Assembly (NCBI RefSeq): GCF_040436405.1
Contig: NZ_AP031575.1
Coordinates: 496,001-560,000 of the forward strand
Origin: Marinomonas sp. THO17
Lineage (GTDB): Bacteria > Pseudomonadota > Gammaproteobacteria > Pseudomonadales > Marinomonadaceae
Length of the DNA: 64,000 nucleotides
Reading direction: 5' to 3'
In this document: in pieces, positions 52,306 through 64,000 of the stretch
How positions within the stretch are numbered: the stretch's first letter is position 1
Layout: every line of letters begins with the position of its first letter
The notes under the pieces: model-generated
Seen by the model: only the letters and a program-made list of their open reading frames with translations
Told to the model about the DNA's origin: nothing
Database searches by the model: none
Made by a program: the position numbers and the translations under genes

Positions 52306-55300
52306 ATGATTAGAATGTTAATAAATGCAACTCAGCAAGAAGAATTGCGTGTTGCCTTGGTAGACGGTCAGCGTCTATACGATCTTGATATCGAATCCGG
52401 CTCTCGTGAGCAAAAAAAATCCAATATATACAAAGGTAAAATTACTCGTGTTGAACCGAGTTTAGAAGCTGCCTTCGTAGACTTTGGTGCAGAACGACAT
52501 GGATTCCTTCCACTCAAAGAAATATCCAAAACCTACTTCTCTAAAAAAGTCAGCAATGATGGTCGCATCAATATCAAAGATGTGATCAGCGAAGGCCAAG
52601 AAGTTATTGTTCAAGTTGATAAAGAAGAACGAGGCAACAAGGGTGCGGCACTAACAACTTTCGTCAGTTTGGCTGGTCGTTACCTAGTATTGATGCCTAA
52701 TAATCCGCGTGCTGGTGGTATTTCTCGCCGTATCGATGGCGATGATCGTTCACAATTAAAAGAAGCCATGTCTGGTCTTTCTACTCCAGAAAATGGCGGC
52801 TTGATCGTCCGTACTGCTGGCGTAGGGCGATCTACGGAAGAGCTACAATGGGATTTGGATTATCTAGAAACTCTTTGGGCCTCCATCACCAAAGCGGCAG
52901 CAGAAAAACCTGCACCCTTCTTAATTTATCAAGAGAGTAATATTGTTATTCGCGCCATTCGTGATTATTTACGCGAAGACATTGGTGAAGTACTTATTGA
53001 TGAAAAACAAGCTTACCAAGATGCAGTCAACTTTGTGATGCAGGTGATGCCGCATTTCAAATCTCGTATCAAGCTTTATACTGATTCCACCCCTTTATTT
53101 AACCGTTTCCAAATCGAAACTCAGATAGAAACCGCCTTCCAGCGTGAAGTCCGCCTGCCTTCTGGTGGTTCCATTGTCATTGACCCAACAGAAGCCCTAG
53201 TCTCTATCGATATTAACTCAGCACGGGCAACCAAAGGTGGTGACATCGAAGAGACGGCATTGCAGACTAACTTGGAAGCAGCCGATGAGATTGCTCGTCA
53301 ATTACGTCTTCGTGATATCGGTGGTTTGGTGGTTATTGACTTCATCGATATGACACCAGTACGCAATCAGAAAGAAGTTGAAAACCGTATGAAAAATGCC
53401 CTAGAGGCTGATCGTGCGCGAGTGCAATTAGGCAGGATTTCACGCTTTGGATTGTTGGAAATGTCTCGTCAGCGCTTGCGCCCTTCTCTTGGCGAAACCA
53501 GCGGTATTGTGTGTCCTCGTTGTAACGGGCAAGGCTTCATTCGTGATGTAGAGTCTTTAGCCCTATCGGTACTTCGCCTTATTGAAGAAGAATGTGCAAA
53601 AGAAAGAACCGCGCAAATACGCGCCGTATTACCTGTTTCTGTTGCCACCTTCTTGCTAAATGAAAAGCGTACCAATATTGCTAAAATTGAAAAACGTAAC
53701 AGTGTTCATATCATATTGGTGCCAAACCCACACATGGAAACCCCCCACTTTGAAGTGGAACGGATTCGTGATGACAACTCAGTTATCTCTCAAAATGACA
53801 CCAGCTACAATTTGGTAGAAACACCTGAACAACCCCCTTACGAGCCAAGACAAGTAAGCGAAACCCTTCATCAGCAAGCTGCGGTAACTAGCATTGCACC
53901 TAAGGCCCCTGCACCGGCACATTCTGCTTCAGCAACGAAAGCCAAATCCACAAACCCAAGCTTGCTAAAACGCATTTTAGTGGCTCTATTTGGTGATGCT
54001 TCTGGTCAAAAAACCAACAACAAGAGCAACACCTCAAAAGCCTCTGCAAATAATTCGAAGAATCGAAACAATAAGGGTAAAAACAACCGCCCTAACCGCA
54101 ACAAGCGCAACCTGAAACACCAAAGCAATGAACGCGCTGATGCTATGCAAGAGAAGCCGCGCTCTACTCGCCAATCACGTCGCGAGCAAGCTGAGGCTGG
54201 TCATAATAACGCTAATAAGAATGGTCGTCGCAATAACCGCTCTAATCGTAATAACCAAGACGGCAAGGTAGAAACACAAGAGCAAGCAAAAGTGTCTCGT
54301 CCACCAAAAGAAGTGCCTGAGGTGAAGGAGCGTAAACGTGATCGCAATGAAAATCGTCGTCGCAACGGTAAAATAAAAGACGAGGCTCAAGAGGCCGCCA
54401 AGTTACAAGAAGTAGCAGAAGCAACAAAAGCGGAAGCAGTACAACAAACACAAGCTGACATTCAAGAGTCTACTAGCGAAAACACTCAAGATGACACTCA
54501 GCCTCGTCGTTCTCGTCGATCTCGCCGCTCCCGTCGTCCGCAAAACAATGAAAATACAATTATTGAAAATAGCAAGGTTGAAGACAAGCTAGTTGAAGAA
54601 ACAGACGTTTCCGAAGACAAGCTTGTTGCATCGGCGACAGACGCCAGTGTAGAGATCATAGATGAATCGGTAACACCTGTAAAAAATGAGCTAAATACAC
54701 GTGATACTGATACCGCTTCCGCAGCCCTCGACGCATTAGATGAAAATGCCAATCAGGATGATAATAAGCCAACCGTAGAACCCTATGCTGAAGACTCTCA
54801 GGCGACTGTAGAGCACACAGAGCAAGTACCAGCAGGAGCTGAAGTTGAAACAGAAACCGCTGAGAAAACGGAACAAAAAGCAAAAGTTAAGCCTAAAATG
54901 TCCGTTAAAGCTCAAATAAGTACTGAGGTTCCTTCAGTTCAGCAAGAAAGCGAAGTTGCAGAGCAATCAAGGACTCAATCTGATCATTCGGATGTGTCTC
55001 TAGAAGAAACGCAAACGATGACAACCTCTTCTGAAAAAGTTGAACAAGCTGAAGAAATAGATAAAATCGAAGAACAAGCTACTGATGAAAAGGCTTCTAG
55101 GGTTGAAACAAGTGCCGTAAGTGTGGAAGTAGAGGCTCAAGAAACCAATTTGACGCCAGAAACAGAAGCGCAAAAAGTAAATAATGAACCACTTGCTGAA
55201 GTTGAGCCAACTGATGTAACAACAGACGAAAACAGCGAAGTTACTACTAAGAAGGTTCGTGTTGCTCGTCGCGGTCGCGGTAAACCTGCTACCAAACCGG

Positions 55301-55494
55301 TAACCGAAACGGCAGCTCCGGTAGAATTGCCGGCGGCTATTTTGGCTCAACAAGAAAAATTTCGCCAAGAACAAGAAGAAAAACGCAATGCATCTGCCTC
55401 TCGACGCCGAGCATCAAAAGGCCGTGTTAAAAACGACCCAAGATTAATGCGTGAAGAGAGCCAAACGGCTGAAGAAAGTATCGAATCAAATTAG
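52306..55494 (+). CDS. rne: Ribonuclease E
   Basis: Essential endoribonuclease for mRNA decay and rRNA and tRNA processing, core of the degradosome. The 1062-residue protein starts [18 protein letters not shown], almost as in E. coli. It has an S1 domain (about 35-125), catalytic Asp302 (SIDINSARA) and Asp345 (VVIDFIDM), and the zinc-link Cys403 and Cys406 (CPRCNGQG). From about residue 520 the tail is disordered: Arg/Asn/Lys-rich (about 585-710), then Glu/Thr-rich, with [12 protein letters not shown] near 750. The tail probably binds RNA and partner proteins. The start follows the E. coli N-terminus; the ribosome binding site is weak. Confidence 0.96.
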   Translation: MIRMLINATQQEELRVALVDGQRLYDLDIESGSREQKKSNIYKGKITRVEPSLEAAFVDFGAERHGFLPLKEISKTYFSKKVSNDGRINIKDVISEGQEVIVQVDKEERGNKGAALTTFVSLAGRYLVLMPNNPRAGGISRRIDGDDRSQLKEAMSGLSTPENGGLIVRTAGVGRSTEELQWDLDYLETLWASITKAAAEKPAPFLIYQESNIVIRAIRDYLREDIGEVLIDEKQAYQDAVNFVMQVMPHFKSRIKLYTDSTPLFNRFQIETQIETAFQREVRLPSGGSIVIDPTEALVSIDINSARATKGGDIEETALQTNLEAADEIARQLRLRDIGGLVVIDFIDMTPVRNQKEVENRMKNALEADRARVQLGRISRFGLLEMSRQRLRPSLGETSGIVCPRCNGQGFIRDVESLALSVLRLIEEECAKERTAQIRAVLPVSVATFLLNEKRTNIAKIEKRNSVHIILVPNPHMETPHFEVERIRDDNSVISQNDTSYNLVETPEQPPYEPRQVSETLHQQAAVTSIAPKAPAPAHSASATKAKSTNPSLLKRILVALFGDASGQKTNNKSNTSKASANNSKNRNNKGKNNRPNRNKRNLKHQSNERADAMQEKPRSTRQSRREQAEAGHNNANKNGRRNNRSNRNNQDGKVETQEQAKVSRPPKEVPEVKERKRDRNENRRRNGKIKDEAQEAAKLQEVAEATKAEAVQQTQADIQESTSENTQDDTQPRRSRRSRRSRRPQNNENTIIENSKVEDKLVEETDVSEDKLVASATDASVEIIDESVTPVKNELNTRDTDTASAALDALDENANQDDNKPTVEPYAEDSQATVEHTEQVPAGAEVETETAEKTEQKAKVKPKMSVKAQISTEVPSVQQESEVAEQSRTQSDHSDVSLEETQTMTTSSEKVEQAEEIDKIEEQATDEKASRVETSAVSVEVEAQETNLTPETEAQKVNNEPLAEVEPTDVTTDENSEVTTKKVRVARRGRGKPATKPVTETAAPVELPAAILAQQEKFRQEQEEKRNASASRRRASKGRVKNDPRLMREESQTAEESIESN

Positions 55495-55523
55495 ATTTAT
55501 AGGATGTAATATTTTCTTCCCAT

Positions 55524-55549
55524 AAAGAGCCCGCCTTTGCGGGCTCTTT
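55524..55549 (+). terminator. Terminator after rne
   Basis: Stem AAAGAGCCCGC / GCGGGCTCTTT with a 4-nt loop; the T-tract continues one base past the stem. Confidence 0.82.
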
Positions 55550-55614
55550 TGCAGAGATATGTAGACTTTTATTCAACGGACTGATATTGATATAAAAACG
55601 GATAGGTAGACTGA

Positions 55615-57276
55615 ATGATCATTGATTTTTCTCGTTTTAAGGATTGGACATTGGTAGGTGATTTATTCGGTGGCGCTACTACCGCTATCGTTTCCCTACC
55701 ACTGGCATTGGCTTTTGGTGTCGCCTCTGGGGCTGGCGCGGAAGCAGGTTTATGGGGTGCTATTTTGGTTGGTTTTTTCGCCGCGGTGTTTGGTGGCTCA
55801 ACCAGCTTAATCTCAGAACCCACTGGCCCCATGACGGTTATAATGACGGCCGTTCTCACCAGCATGATGGCAGCTAGCCCCGAAAGTGGTTTAGCCATGG
55901 CTTTTACAGTTGTTATGATAGCCGGACTTTTTCAAATTACCCTTGGCTATCTTAAGCTTGGAAAATACATCACCCTCATGCCTTACAGTGTCATATCAGG
56001 CTTTATGTCTGGTATCGGCGTTATCTTAATTATCTTGCAACTTGCTCCTTTTCTTGGACATCCATCCCCTCCCGGTGGTGTTGTCGGTACACTCACCGCA
56101 TTACCAAACCTATTAATGAACTTGAAATTCTCAGAACTTTTTTTAGGCTTATTAACCCTAGGGGTGTTGTTTTACTTACCTAAGAAATGGCGTCGTTTCG
56201 CCCCACCTCAGCTCATTGCATTGGTGGTTATTACGTTAATTTCCATCATATTATTTGATACAGACGACGTAAGGCGTATCGGTCTCATTCCATCAGGTTT
56301 GCCATCCATTCACTGGCCAACGTTTGAATTTCCTGTGATTATGGAAATGGTCATCAATGGCTTAGTGCTTGGTACATTGGGTTGTATCGATACTTTATTA
56401 ACTGCTGTGATTGCAGATAGCTTGACCCGTAAAGAGCATGATTCAAACCGAGAGCTTATTGGTCAAGGTGTGGCAAACTTTGTTTCCGGCCTGCTGGGTG
56501 GCTTACCTGGTGCAGGCGCAACAATGGGAACCGTAGTTAACATTCAAACTGGCGCTAAATCTCCTCTTGCCGGTATAACCCGCGCGCTAATATTGCTCTT
56601 AGTCGTATTAGGAGCCTCACAGTTGATTAGCCCGATTCCGATGGCAGTATTAGCTGGAATTGCTTTGTATGTGGGCATAAATATTCTTGACTGGAGTTTC
56701 TTAAAACGCGCACATAAGGTTGCTCTCTCTCCTACCATCATAATGTATGGCGTAATGACATTAACCGTCTTTGTGGATTTGATGGTTGCTGTTGGCATAG
56801 GTGTTTTCATTGCAAACATCATGACCATCGAAAAGCTTAGCCGTTTACAATCGGGTAATGTAAGAGCCATTAGTGACGCAGACGACGACATACCACTTAC
56901 CGAGGCTGAAAAAGGCTTATTGGATAATGCAAATGGAAATGTTTTGTTGTTCTATCTTTCAGGACCAATGATCTTTGGTGCAAGTAAAGCTATCGCTAAA
57001 CATCATAACCGTATACATAACTACAAAGCCGTAGTATTAGATCTCAGTGCCGTACCTATGATGGACCTAACCATAGGTCTTGCTCTGGAAAACGCCATTA
57101 AAGATGCGATAGACGCCAATTGCGCTGTTTATATTTACAGCCCAAATGGGCAAACGACCGAACGTCTGGAAAAACTTGGCGTCATAAGTCGTCTACCCAG
57201 CGATGCCTTCTGTGACTCTCGTCTTGAAGCATTAGAACAGGCAGTCGAATGTATATCTGCTAATCAAAACGCGTAA
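55615..57276 (+). CDS. SulP-family anion transporter with STAS domain
   Basis: Inner-membrane transporter for sulphate, bicarbonate or dicarboxylates. The 553-residue protein has the SulP core (about residues 10-400, many hydrophobic helices; GDLFGGATTAIVSLPLALAF at residues 16-35 and the SLISEPTGPMTV motif near 65). A cytoplasmic STAS domain follows (about 430-545, VLDLSAVPMMDLT). Without neighbours that name a substrate I leave it open; marine relatives are often sodium-bicarbonate importers (BicA type). It is monocistronic between two terminators. Confidence 0.9.
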   Translation: MIIDFSRFKDWTLVGDLFGGATTAIVSLPLALAFGVASGAGAEAGLWGAILVGFFAAVFGGSTSLISEPTGPMTVIMTAVLTSMMAASPESGLAMAFTVVMIAGLFQITLGYLKLGKYITLMPYSVISGFMSGIGVILIILQLAPFLGHPSPPGGVVGTLTALPNLLMNLKFSELFLGLLTLGVLFYLPKKWRRFAPPQLIALVVITLISIILFDTDDVRRIGLIPSGLPSIHWPTFEFPVIMEMVINGLVLGTLGCIDTLLTAVIADSLTRKEHDSNRELIGQGVANFVSGLLGGLPGAGATMGTVVNIQTGAKSPLAGITRALILLLVVLGASQLISPIPMAVLAGIALYVGINILDWSFLKRAHKVALSPTIIMYGVMTLTVFVDLMVAVGIGVFIANIMTIEKLSRLQSGNVRAISDADDDIPLTEAEKGLLDNANGNVLLFYLSGPMIFGASKAIAKHHNRIHNYKAVVLDLSAVPMMDLTIGLALENAIKDAIDANCAVYIYSPNGQTTERLEKLGVISRLPSDAFCDSRLEALEQAVECISANQNA

Positions 57277-57321
57277 CATTTGGTCTGATAAAACCAAGTC
57301 TTTCATATCAAGTTGTGCATT

Positions 57322-57360
57322 AAGGCCTGATTTCGGTAGATCATCGAATTCAGGCCTTTT
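57322..57360. terminator. Shared terminator between sulP and the haem peroxidase gene
   Basis: Stem AAGGCCTGA / TCAGGCCTT with a 19-nt loop is followed by TT on the + strand. It lies between convergent genes. Confidence 0.6.
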
Positions 57361-57374
57361 ACAAATACACTAAA

Positions 57375-58946
57375 TCAACTTGTCATAGATTGATTGTTTA
57401 CACTCACAGTGACTTTTCGCTGAGTATTTCGATCCACTAATTCCTGAAACGATTTTGTCTCTTCTATACGTTCCATACCGAAAGACGTAAAGTGTTCTTC
57501 GGTATAATTTTGCCTAGCCAATAATGGATTCGTATATATCTGAGTGATAGCATCATATGCAACCATTGCTGTTTGTAGCCCACCCGTCAAAGTTAACTCA
57601 CTGTCCTCTGCAAACAATCCAACAGTAAATTCTAGCTTATCAATATGGCCATACAACTTCTCTAACTCCTTATTAATGGTTGAGTTATGAGAAAGCTGTT
57701 CAAAGGAATCTAACCTTTGCAAGCCAAATTTTTCTCTATAATCATTGTAAGATCTCAGCTGCCAATCTCGTCCCTTGTTAATCATAGACTGTTCCGCAGG
57801 CATCAAGAAAGCTGGAACATTATCAAGAGTGATCTGCCCAGCGGCTTGCTGAGTAGCTGCCTCTAGCAAATTACTTAAGCCTTCTTGTGTTAACAACGAA
57901 AAATTTTGTACAAAACTTTCACTTCGACCTGAAATCTCTAACGCGTCAGGAACTAAGCCATGCCATCGATATAAAAGATTAAACTCGGCAGCGATCCAAG
58001 GCTCACGATACCAATCTTTTTTCTCGACATAACTGGGATCCATAATTAACACGTCAACCCCAGCAATATGGTTTACATAATCTTCTATAACAAGCTTCAT
58101 TAATACGACTGTGTTAATGATTCGTGCGGTATGAAACAGTCGATCATCATCCCAATCTGGATACAAAATCGACAAATTATCACAAATATTATTATGCTCC
58201 CTTAAAAACAAAGTGCTCATCACCATATGGCCAATAATAGAGTTGCCGCGCTCTAAACCTGTGGCAAACAACTGCGTTTTTTGCTCTGTGGTTAAATTAC
58301 CAAAAATTGATTCCATCCAATCTTTATCCGCGATATAAGGCAGTCTTTCATAACACTCTTTGACTTGCCATTCTCCTTTATCATTTAGTTCGCCTAAATA
58401 ATCTGGATACTCTTCGCCATCAATAATTTGACTTTTTAATTTGCCCTTGCTCCCGGAACGAAGCATTAGAGCGACCTCTTCATTTGGGCCATAAATTTGG
58501 GCAAGATCGATATTGTGGTTCGATGTCGTCTTTCTAAGATCAATATGATCTGAACGAAAAAAACCATCCGTAAACCATTGAGCAAAAAACATAAAAAATA
58601 CTGAAGAGCGTCCTTCTTTCAAACCATTCTCGCGCTTAAATAATTCAGTAACTTGTCCAAATGGATATTCTTTTGTTCCATCATTGGAAGGCAAGCCCTT
58701 AATAAAGCTATCTTCGGCAGGAGATAAATGAAGGTCAAAAAAAGATTTATTAGTAACGGTATGCCAAGTTAAATAGGAACTCGGCGGCTGATTCTTTTTA
58801 TCAACAGGCGACCATAGGCTATAGCTATTTGGTCTTGCTGTAGTAGCCGTAGCCAATTGATTCGAAACAATTCTATTAATTAGACGAGTAACAAGGGGGA
58901 AAAAATTCACAATCCTTAATAGTCCGATTAATAATGAGCTTTTCAT
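57375..58946 (-). CDS. Cyclooxygenase-like haem protein of the animal peroxidase superfamily
   Basis: The 523-residue protein aligns by eye with animal prostaglandin H synthase from about residue 115 to 515. The proximal haem ligand is His329 and the cyclooxygenase radical Tyr is Tyr326 in NLLYRWHGLVPDA (LYHWHPLMPDS in COX-1). LREHNNICD near 248 and LEKLYGHIDKLEF near 428 match COX-1 closely. The distal site reads FAQWFTDGFF, so Gln123 is kept but the distal His is Asp127. The aspirin-site Ser appears to be Ala466. There is no EGF domain; the N-terminus (1-30) is hydrophobic and basic and may bind membrane. AAAAGGAAA precedes the ATG. A fatty-acid oxygenase activity is inferred. Confidence 0.82.
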   Translation of the reverse strand: MKSSLLIGLLRIVNFFPLVTRLINRIVSNQLATATTARPNSYSLWSPVDKKNQPPSSYLTWHTVTNKSFFDLHLSPAEDSFIKGLPSNDGTKEYPFGQVTELFKRENGLKEGRSSVFFMFFAQWFTDGFFRSDHIDLRKTTSNHNIDLAQIYGPNEEVALMLRSGSKGKLKSQIIDGEEYPDYLGELNDKGEWQVKECYERLPYIADKDWMESIFGNLTTEQKTQLFATGLERGNSIIGHMVMSTLFLREHNNICDNLSILYPDWDDDRLFHTARIINTVVLMKLVIEDYVNHIAGVDVLIMDPSYVEKKDWYREPWIAAEFNLLYRWHGLVPDALEISGRSESFVQNFSLLTQEGLSNLLEAATQQAAGQITLDNVPAFLMPAEQSMINKGRDWQLRSYNDYREKFGLQRLDSFEQLSHNSTINKELEKLYGHIDKLEFTVGLFAEDSELTLTGGLQTAMVAYDAITQIYTNPLLARQNYTEEHFTSFGMERIEETKSFQELVDRNTQRKVTVSVNNQSMTS

Positions 58947-59613
58947 ATAATTTTCCTTTTAGCTAGTTTTCCTATCCATCACCTATTTAGAATAAATGTC
59001 GTTTTCAAATTCTCAAACACCAGTATTCTACTCGGTAATGCCATTATTACTGCGATCTACTTTAAAACTAGAAATAACAATACGAGATGTATATTCCAGA
59101 TATAATATCTCTATCAGAGTATATTGTTAACACAAGAAAAAGGGACAGAAGTAAGATGTAAACATAACAATGCCGTAACATGTTTTGTCATAGATCCCTT
59201 ATACATAACAAGTTAAAAAGTTATGTTCTCGTGCTGCGCCCCAGCATTGACTAAATATTAGGCAACAATAGGAGCGGCTCTTGCTTTATTTAAGAACAGA
59301 ACATCTGATAAATAATGAATTAAGTATTCTTTGGGAGCCCAGTAGAGCTTTATTTTGCTGAATGACAGCTGTCTTAAGCTATGGATTCCTATCCATTGAG
59401 ACTAGAATATTGCCCGAATTCCTTCAAGCAGCAACAAGAAAAACATGATATCTCTTTCCTTTAGACACAATAAGAAAAACCAAAAAGCGTAACTTTTAAA
59501 ACACTATATTCACAAAATTCGAAGCAGCATGACTCGCTGACAACCACAGTGACACAAGGAATCTGCTTGGATCTGATTATGTGAACAAAGAAGGTTTGAC
59601 TTTCTTACAAACG
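58947..59613. other. Non-coding region between the peroxidase gene and the rRNA operon end
   Basis: About 667 AT-rich bases without a credible gene. The left part must carry the peroxidase promoter. A small hairpin (CATAAC / GTTATG) lies near 59205-59226. The block 59523-59610 is a diverged copy of 60344-60436 (shared GCAGCATGA, CGCTGAC, GATTATGTGAACAA), so it is the ordinary 3' flank of a 5S unit. Confidence 0.45.
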
Positions 59614-59645
59614 TAAAAAGGCCCCGACCGTTTCCGATCAGGGCT
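59614..59645 (-). terminator. Terminator T1 after the last 5S-like gene
   Basis: On the minus strand GCCCTGATCG and CGGTCGGGGC pair around a GAAA tetraloop, followed by CTTTTT. The same element follows each of the four 5S-like genes. Confidence 0.88.
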
Positions 59646-59659
59646 TCTTAATTAAGATC

Positions 59660-59805
59660 TTGATAACGACCTACTCTCACATGGGATCTCCCACATGTTT
59701 ATCCCCTTGAGGGACTACCATAGACATGGCGAGCGCCTGTGGCGTATAAAGAGCCACTTCTGAGTTCGAGATGGGATTAGGTGGTTAATTCGGTAGAACA
59801 CCTCT
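59660..59805 (-). rRNA. Enlarged 5S rRNA-like gene V1, probably defective
   Basis: The interior matches the canonical copy at 60480 plus the two insertions seen in V2 and V3. The 3' end equals the canonical copy (GTTATCAAG), but the 5' part has been replaced by sequence that folds on itself (GGTAGA...TCTACC) and cannot pair with that 3' end. It looks like a recombinant of two 5S types. The 5' limit is approximate. Confidence 0.5.
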
Positions 59806-59854
59806 ACCTCAGAAAACTACTTTACCTATCTTCATTCTGACTTTCTTCCACACG

Positions 59855-59886
59855 TAAAAAAGCCCCGACCGTTTCCGATCAGGGCT
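59855..59886 (-). terminator. Terminator T2 after enlarged 5S V2
   Basis: Same GAAA-tetraloop hairpin with a run of T on the minus strand. Confidence 0.88.
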
Positions 59887-59920
59887 TTCTGTATATGAAG
59901 CTTGACGATTTTTATGCCCT

Positions 59921-60065
59921 TTGCGGTACGACCTACTCTCACATGAGATCTCCCACATGCTTATCCCCTTGTGGGACTACCATAGACATGGCGAGCGCCT
60001 GCGGCGTATAAAGAGCCACTTCTGAGTTCGGGATGGGATTAGGTGGTTCAATCATACCATCGCAA
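59921..60065 (-). rRNA. rrf: Enlarged 5S rRNA-like gene V2 (about 145 nt)
   Basis: Shares the 5S core with the canonical copy (TTGAACCACC, CATCCCGAACTCAGAAGTG, GAGAGTAGGTCG). It carries 17 extra bases after CAGAAGTG (with hairpin GCC-GCA-GGC) and 19 extra bases after ATGGTAG (hairpin TCCC-ACAA-GGGGA). The ends can still pair (TTGCG with CGCAA), and a changed helix II is possible (GTATGA with TTTATAC). It is the most intact of the three long copies. Whether it enters ribosomes is unknown. Confidence 0.62.
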
Positions 60066-60122
60066 GAATTGCGCCTTGGAGGTTTACTCCCCCTGCTTTT
60101 ATTTTGAGCTTCTTACAGACGT

Positions 60123-60153
60123 AAAAAAGCCCCGACCGTTTCCGATCAGGGCT
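60123..60153 (-). terminator. Terminator T3 after enlarged 5S V3
   Basis: Same GAAA-tetraloop hairpin with six T on the minus strand. Confidence 0.88.
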
Positions 60154-60190
60154 TTCTGTATGAGAAGCTTGACGATTTTTATGCCCTTTG

Positions 60191-60325
60191 CGGTACGACC
60201 TACTCTCACATGAGATCTCCCACATGCTTATCCCCTTGAGGGACTACCATAGACATGGCGAGCGCCTGTGGCGTATAAAGAGCCACTTCTGAGTTCGGGA
60301 TGGAATTAGGTGGTTCAACCATACC
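60191..60325 (-). rRNA. Enlarged 5S rRNA-like gene V3, 5' end altered
   Basis: Carries the same two insertions as V2, differing inside them only at the two hairpin loops (ACA for GCA, TCAA for ACAA). The 3' end equals V2 (CGTACCGC), but the 5' end is AAGGGTATGG, which cannot form the full terminal helix. The 5' limit is approximate. Confidence 0.52.
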
Positions 60326-60433
60326 CTTAATTTAGATCCAATGCAGCATGAGTCGCTGACGACGTCAGTGACGCAAGGCGTCGTGCTTGTATCGGATTAT
60401 GTGAACAAGGAAGCTTTAACTTTCTTATAGACG

Positions 60434-60465
60434 TAAAAAAGCCCCGACCGTTTCCGATCAGGGCT
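60434..60465 (-). terminator. Terminator T4 after canonical 5S
   Basis: Same GAAA-tetraloop hairpin with six T on the minus strand. It should end most transcription of the rRNA operon before the enlarged copies. Confidence 0.9.
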
Positions 60466-60479
60466 TCTTAATTAAGATC

Positions 60480-60591
60480 TTGATAACGACCTACTCTCAC
60501 ATGGGATCTCCCACACTACCATCGGCGATGGCGCTTTTCACTTCTGAGTTCGGGATGGGATCAGGTGGTTCAACGCCTCTATGATTATCAA
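60480..60591 (-). rRNA. rrf: 5S ribosomal RNA, canonical copy
   Basis: The 112-nt sequence begins TTGATAATCATAGAGGCG and ends GTTATCAA; the terminal bases pair. The interior has the universal CATCCCGAACTCAGAAGTG and GAGAGTAGG segments. It lies 158 bp after the 23S gene, where a gammaproteobacterial operon carries 5S. Confidence 0.95.
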
Positions 60592-60749
60592 GAAAACTCG
60601 GATGTGCTCAGCACAAATTCGTTTACTTGTTCACTTTAACAATCAACTTTTGAAACAGCGATAATCAAGTATCAAACCGATTTATCGTAAATTCTTTGTA
60701 GCTCACTCTGTTTTCTTCAGAGTTCTGTAAAACCACTTTGGTGTTATAT

Positions 60750-63653
<2,904 letters not shown>

Positions 63654-64000
63654 ATATAACCCAAAATAGTTTTTTAACTTTCTAAGTGATACTTAGTCCG
63701 TCACTACTCTGAACTACATACCAACGCCGCTTTTGTCTCAGCATTGGATTTACGATCTTAGATTGTCGTCATTCTTAATCAGAAGGAAGTAAGATTAAGC
63801 ACAACGCAATCCACCGGTTTGACGCTTGATTATCGTCTATTTCAAAAATTAAATTGTTAAAGAGCAAGTTTAGTGCAAAGCACTAAGTCAGATGCTTGAT
63901 GATTCCATCAAACCTCTTGCTTAGAACTCTGTCTAATTCGCTTTAAGATAAGTAACCATGAGAACTCATGGCCATCAGATAATTTGTGTGAACGCTCACC
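63654..64000 (-). other. 16S-23S internal spacer (partial)
   Basis: The last 347 bases lie upstream of 23S in the transcription direction. They hold a BoxA element and the 5' strand of the 23S processing stem. I see no tRNA in this part; any tRNA-Ile or tRNA-Ala of the spacer would lie beyond the window edge. Confidence 0.75.
63855..63866 (-). promoter_or_regulatory. rRNA antitermination BoxA
   Basis: The minus strand reads TGCTCTTTAACA, the consensus BoxA bound by NusB-NusE in rRNA operons, about 200 bases before 23S. Confidence 0.88.

Overview
The window looks like a chromosomal segment of a marine gammaproteobacterium of the Oceanospirillales type. Marinomonas or a close relative is my best guess. 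This rests on gene families and gene order that I recognise (pabC-mltG-tmk-holB-tatD, rluC divergent from rne, prmB-aroC, pdxB-epmC, gcvT divergent from glyA-gcvH-gcvP), moderately AT-rich DNA, and a gammaproteobacterial rRNA operon at the right end. No database was searched. I see no insertion sequence, prophage or CRISPR array.

Layout. 1-6998: tail of a zinc alcohol dehydrogenase, sdhC-sdhD without sdhA or sdhB, a MaoC-type hydratase, an SppA-type peptidase, prmB-aroC, and two nucleotide house-cleaning genes (yjjX, yjjG). 7275-10726: an NAD-salvage locus with the NrtR repressor, its operators, a divergent PRPP-synthetase-like gene and nadV, followed by the wreck of a deoxyribonucleotidase gene. 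10727-14750: an AT-rich island with a large secreted galactose-oxidase-like protein carrying four lectin-like repeats. 14832-19871: copper ATPase and its MerR regulator, type II NADH dehydrogenase and a YaiI protein. 20001-24668: ETF-ubiquinone oxidoreductase, an acyl-CoA dehydrogenase resembling DmdC, and an AraC regulator. 24778-28587: small proteins, cytochrome b562 and a Lon-like protease. 28690-32945: tatD, holB, tmk, mltG and pabC, reading leftward. 32994-34132: ten tandem tRNA genes (six Glu, four Gly). 34263-40099: lipoprotein, msrB, alaA, htpX, a PilZ protein, pdxB and epmC. 40164-46303: the glycine cleavage system and glyA around a shared regulatory region. 46543-49980: an H-NOX nitric-oxide sensor, histidine kinase and response regulator. 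49982-58946: CLCA_X protein, rluC, rne, a SulP transporter and a cyclooxygenase-like haem protein. 59614-64000: the 3' part of an rRNA operon on the minus strand, with 23S, one ordinary 5S gene and three enlarged 5S-like genes.

How genes work together. NrtR probably represses the PRPP-synthetase-like gene and nadV through a palindrome inside their promoter. The acyl-CoA dehydrogenase is likely to pass electrons through ETF to the neighbouring ETF-QO and on to quinone. The gcv and glyA genes share twin 16-bp palindromes, one at each promoter. H-NOX, kinase and a degenerate HD-GYP regulator form one signalling operon comparable to the Shewanella Hno network.

The most unusual items are: the enlarged 5S rRNA genes, whose two extra hairpins keep their stems and vary in their loops; a 12-bp hairpin that buries the htpX ribosome binding site; the cyclooxygenase homologue that keeps the catalytic Tyr and proximal His but lacks the distal His; and the phage-like Prs/NadV pair. 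All structures and alignments were made by eye or from memory of the families.
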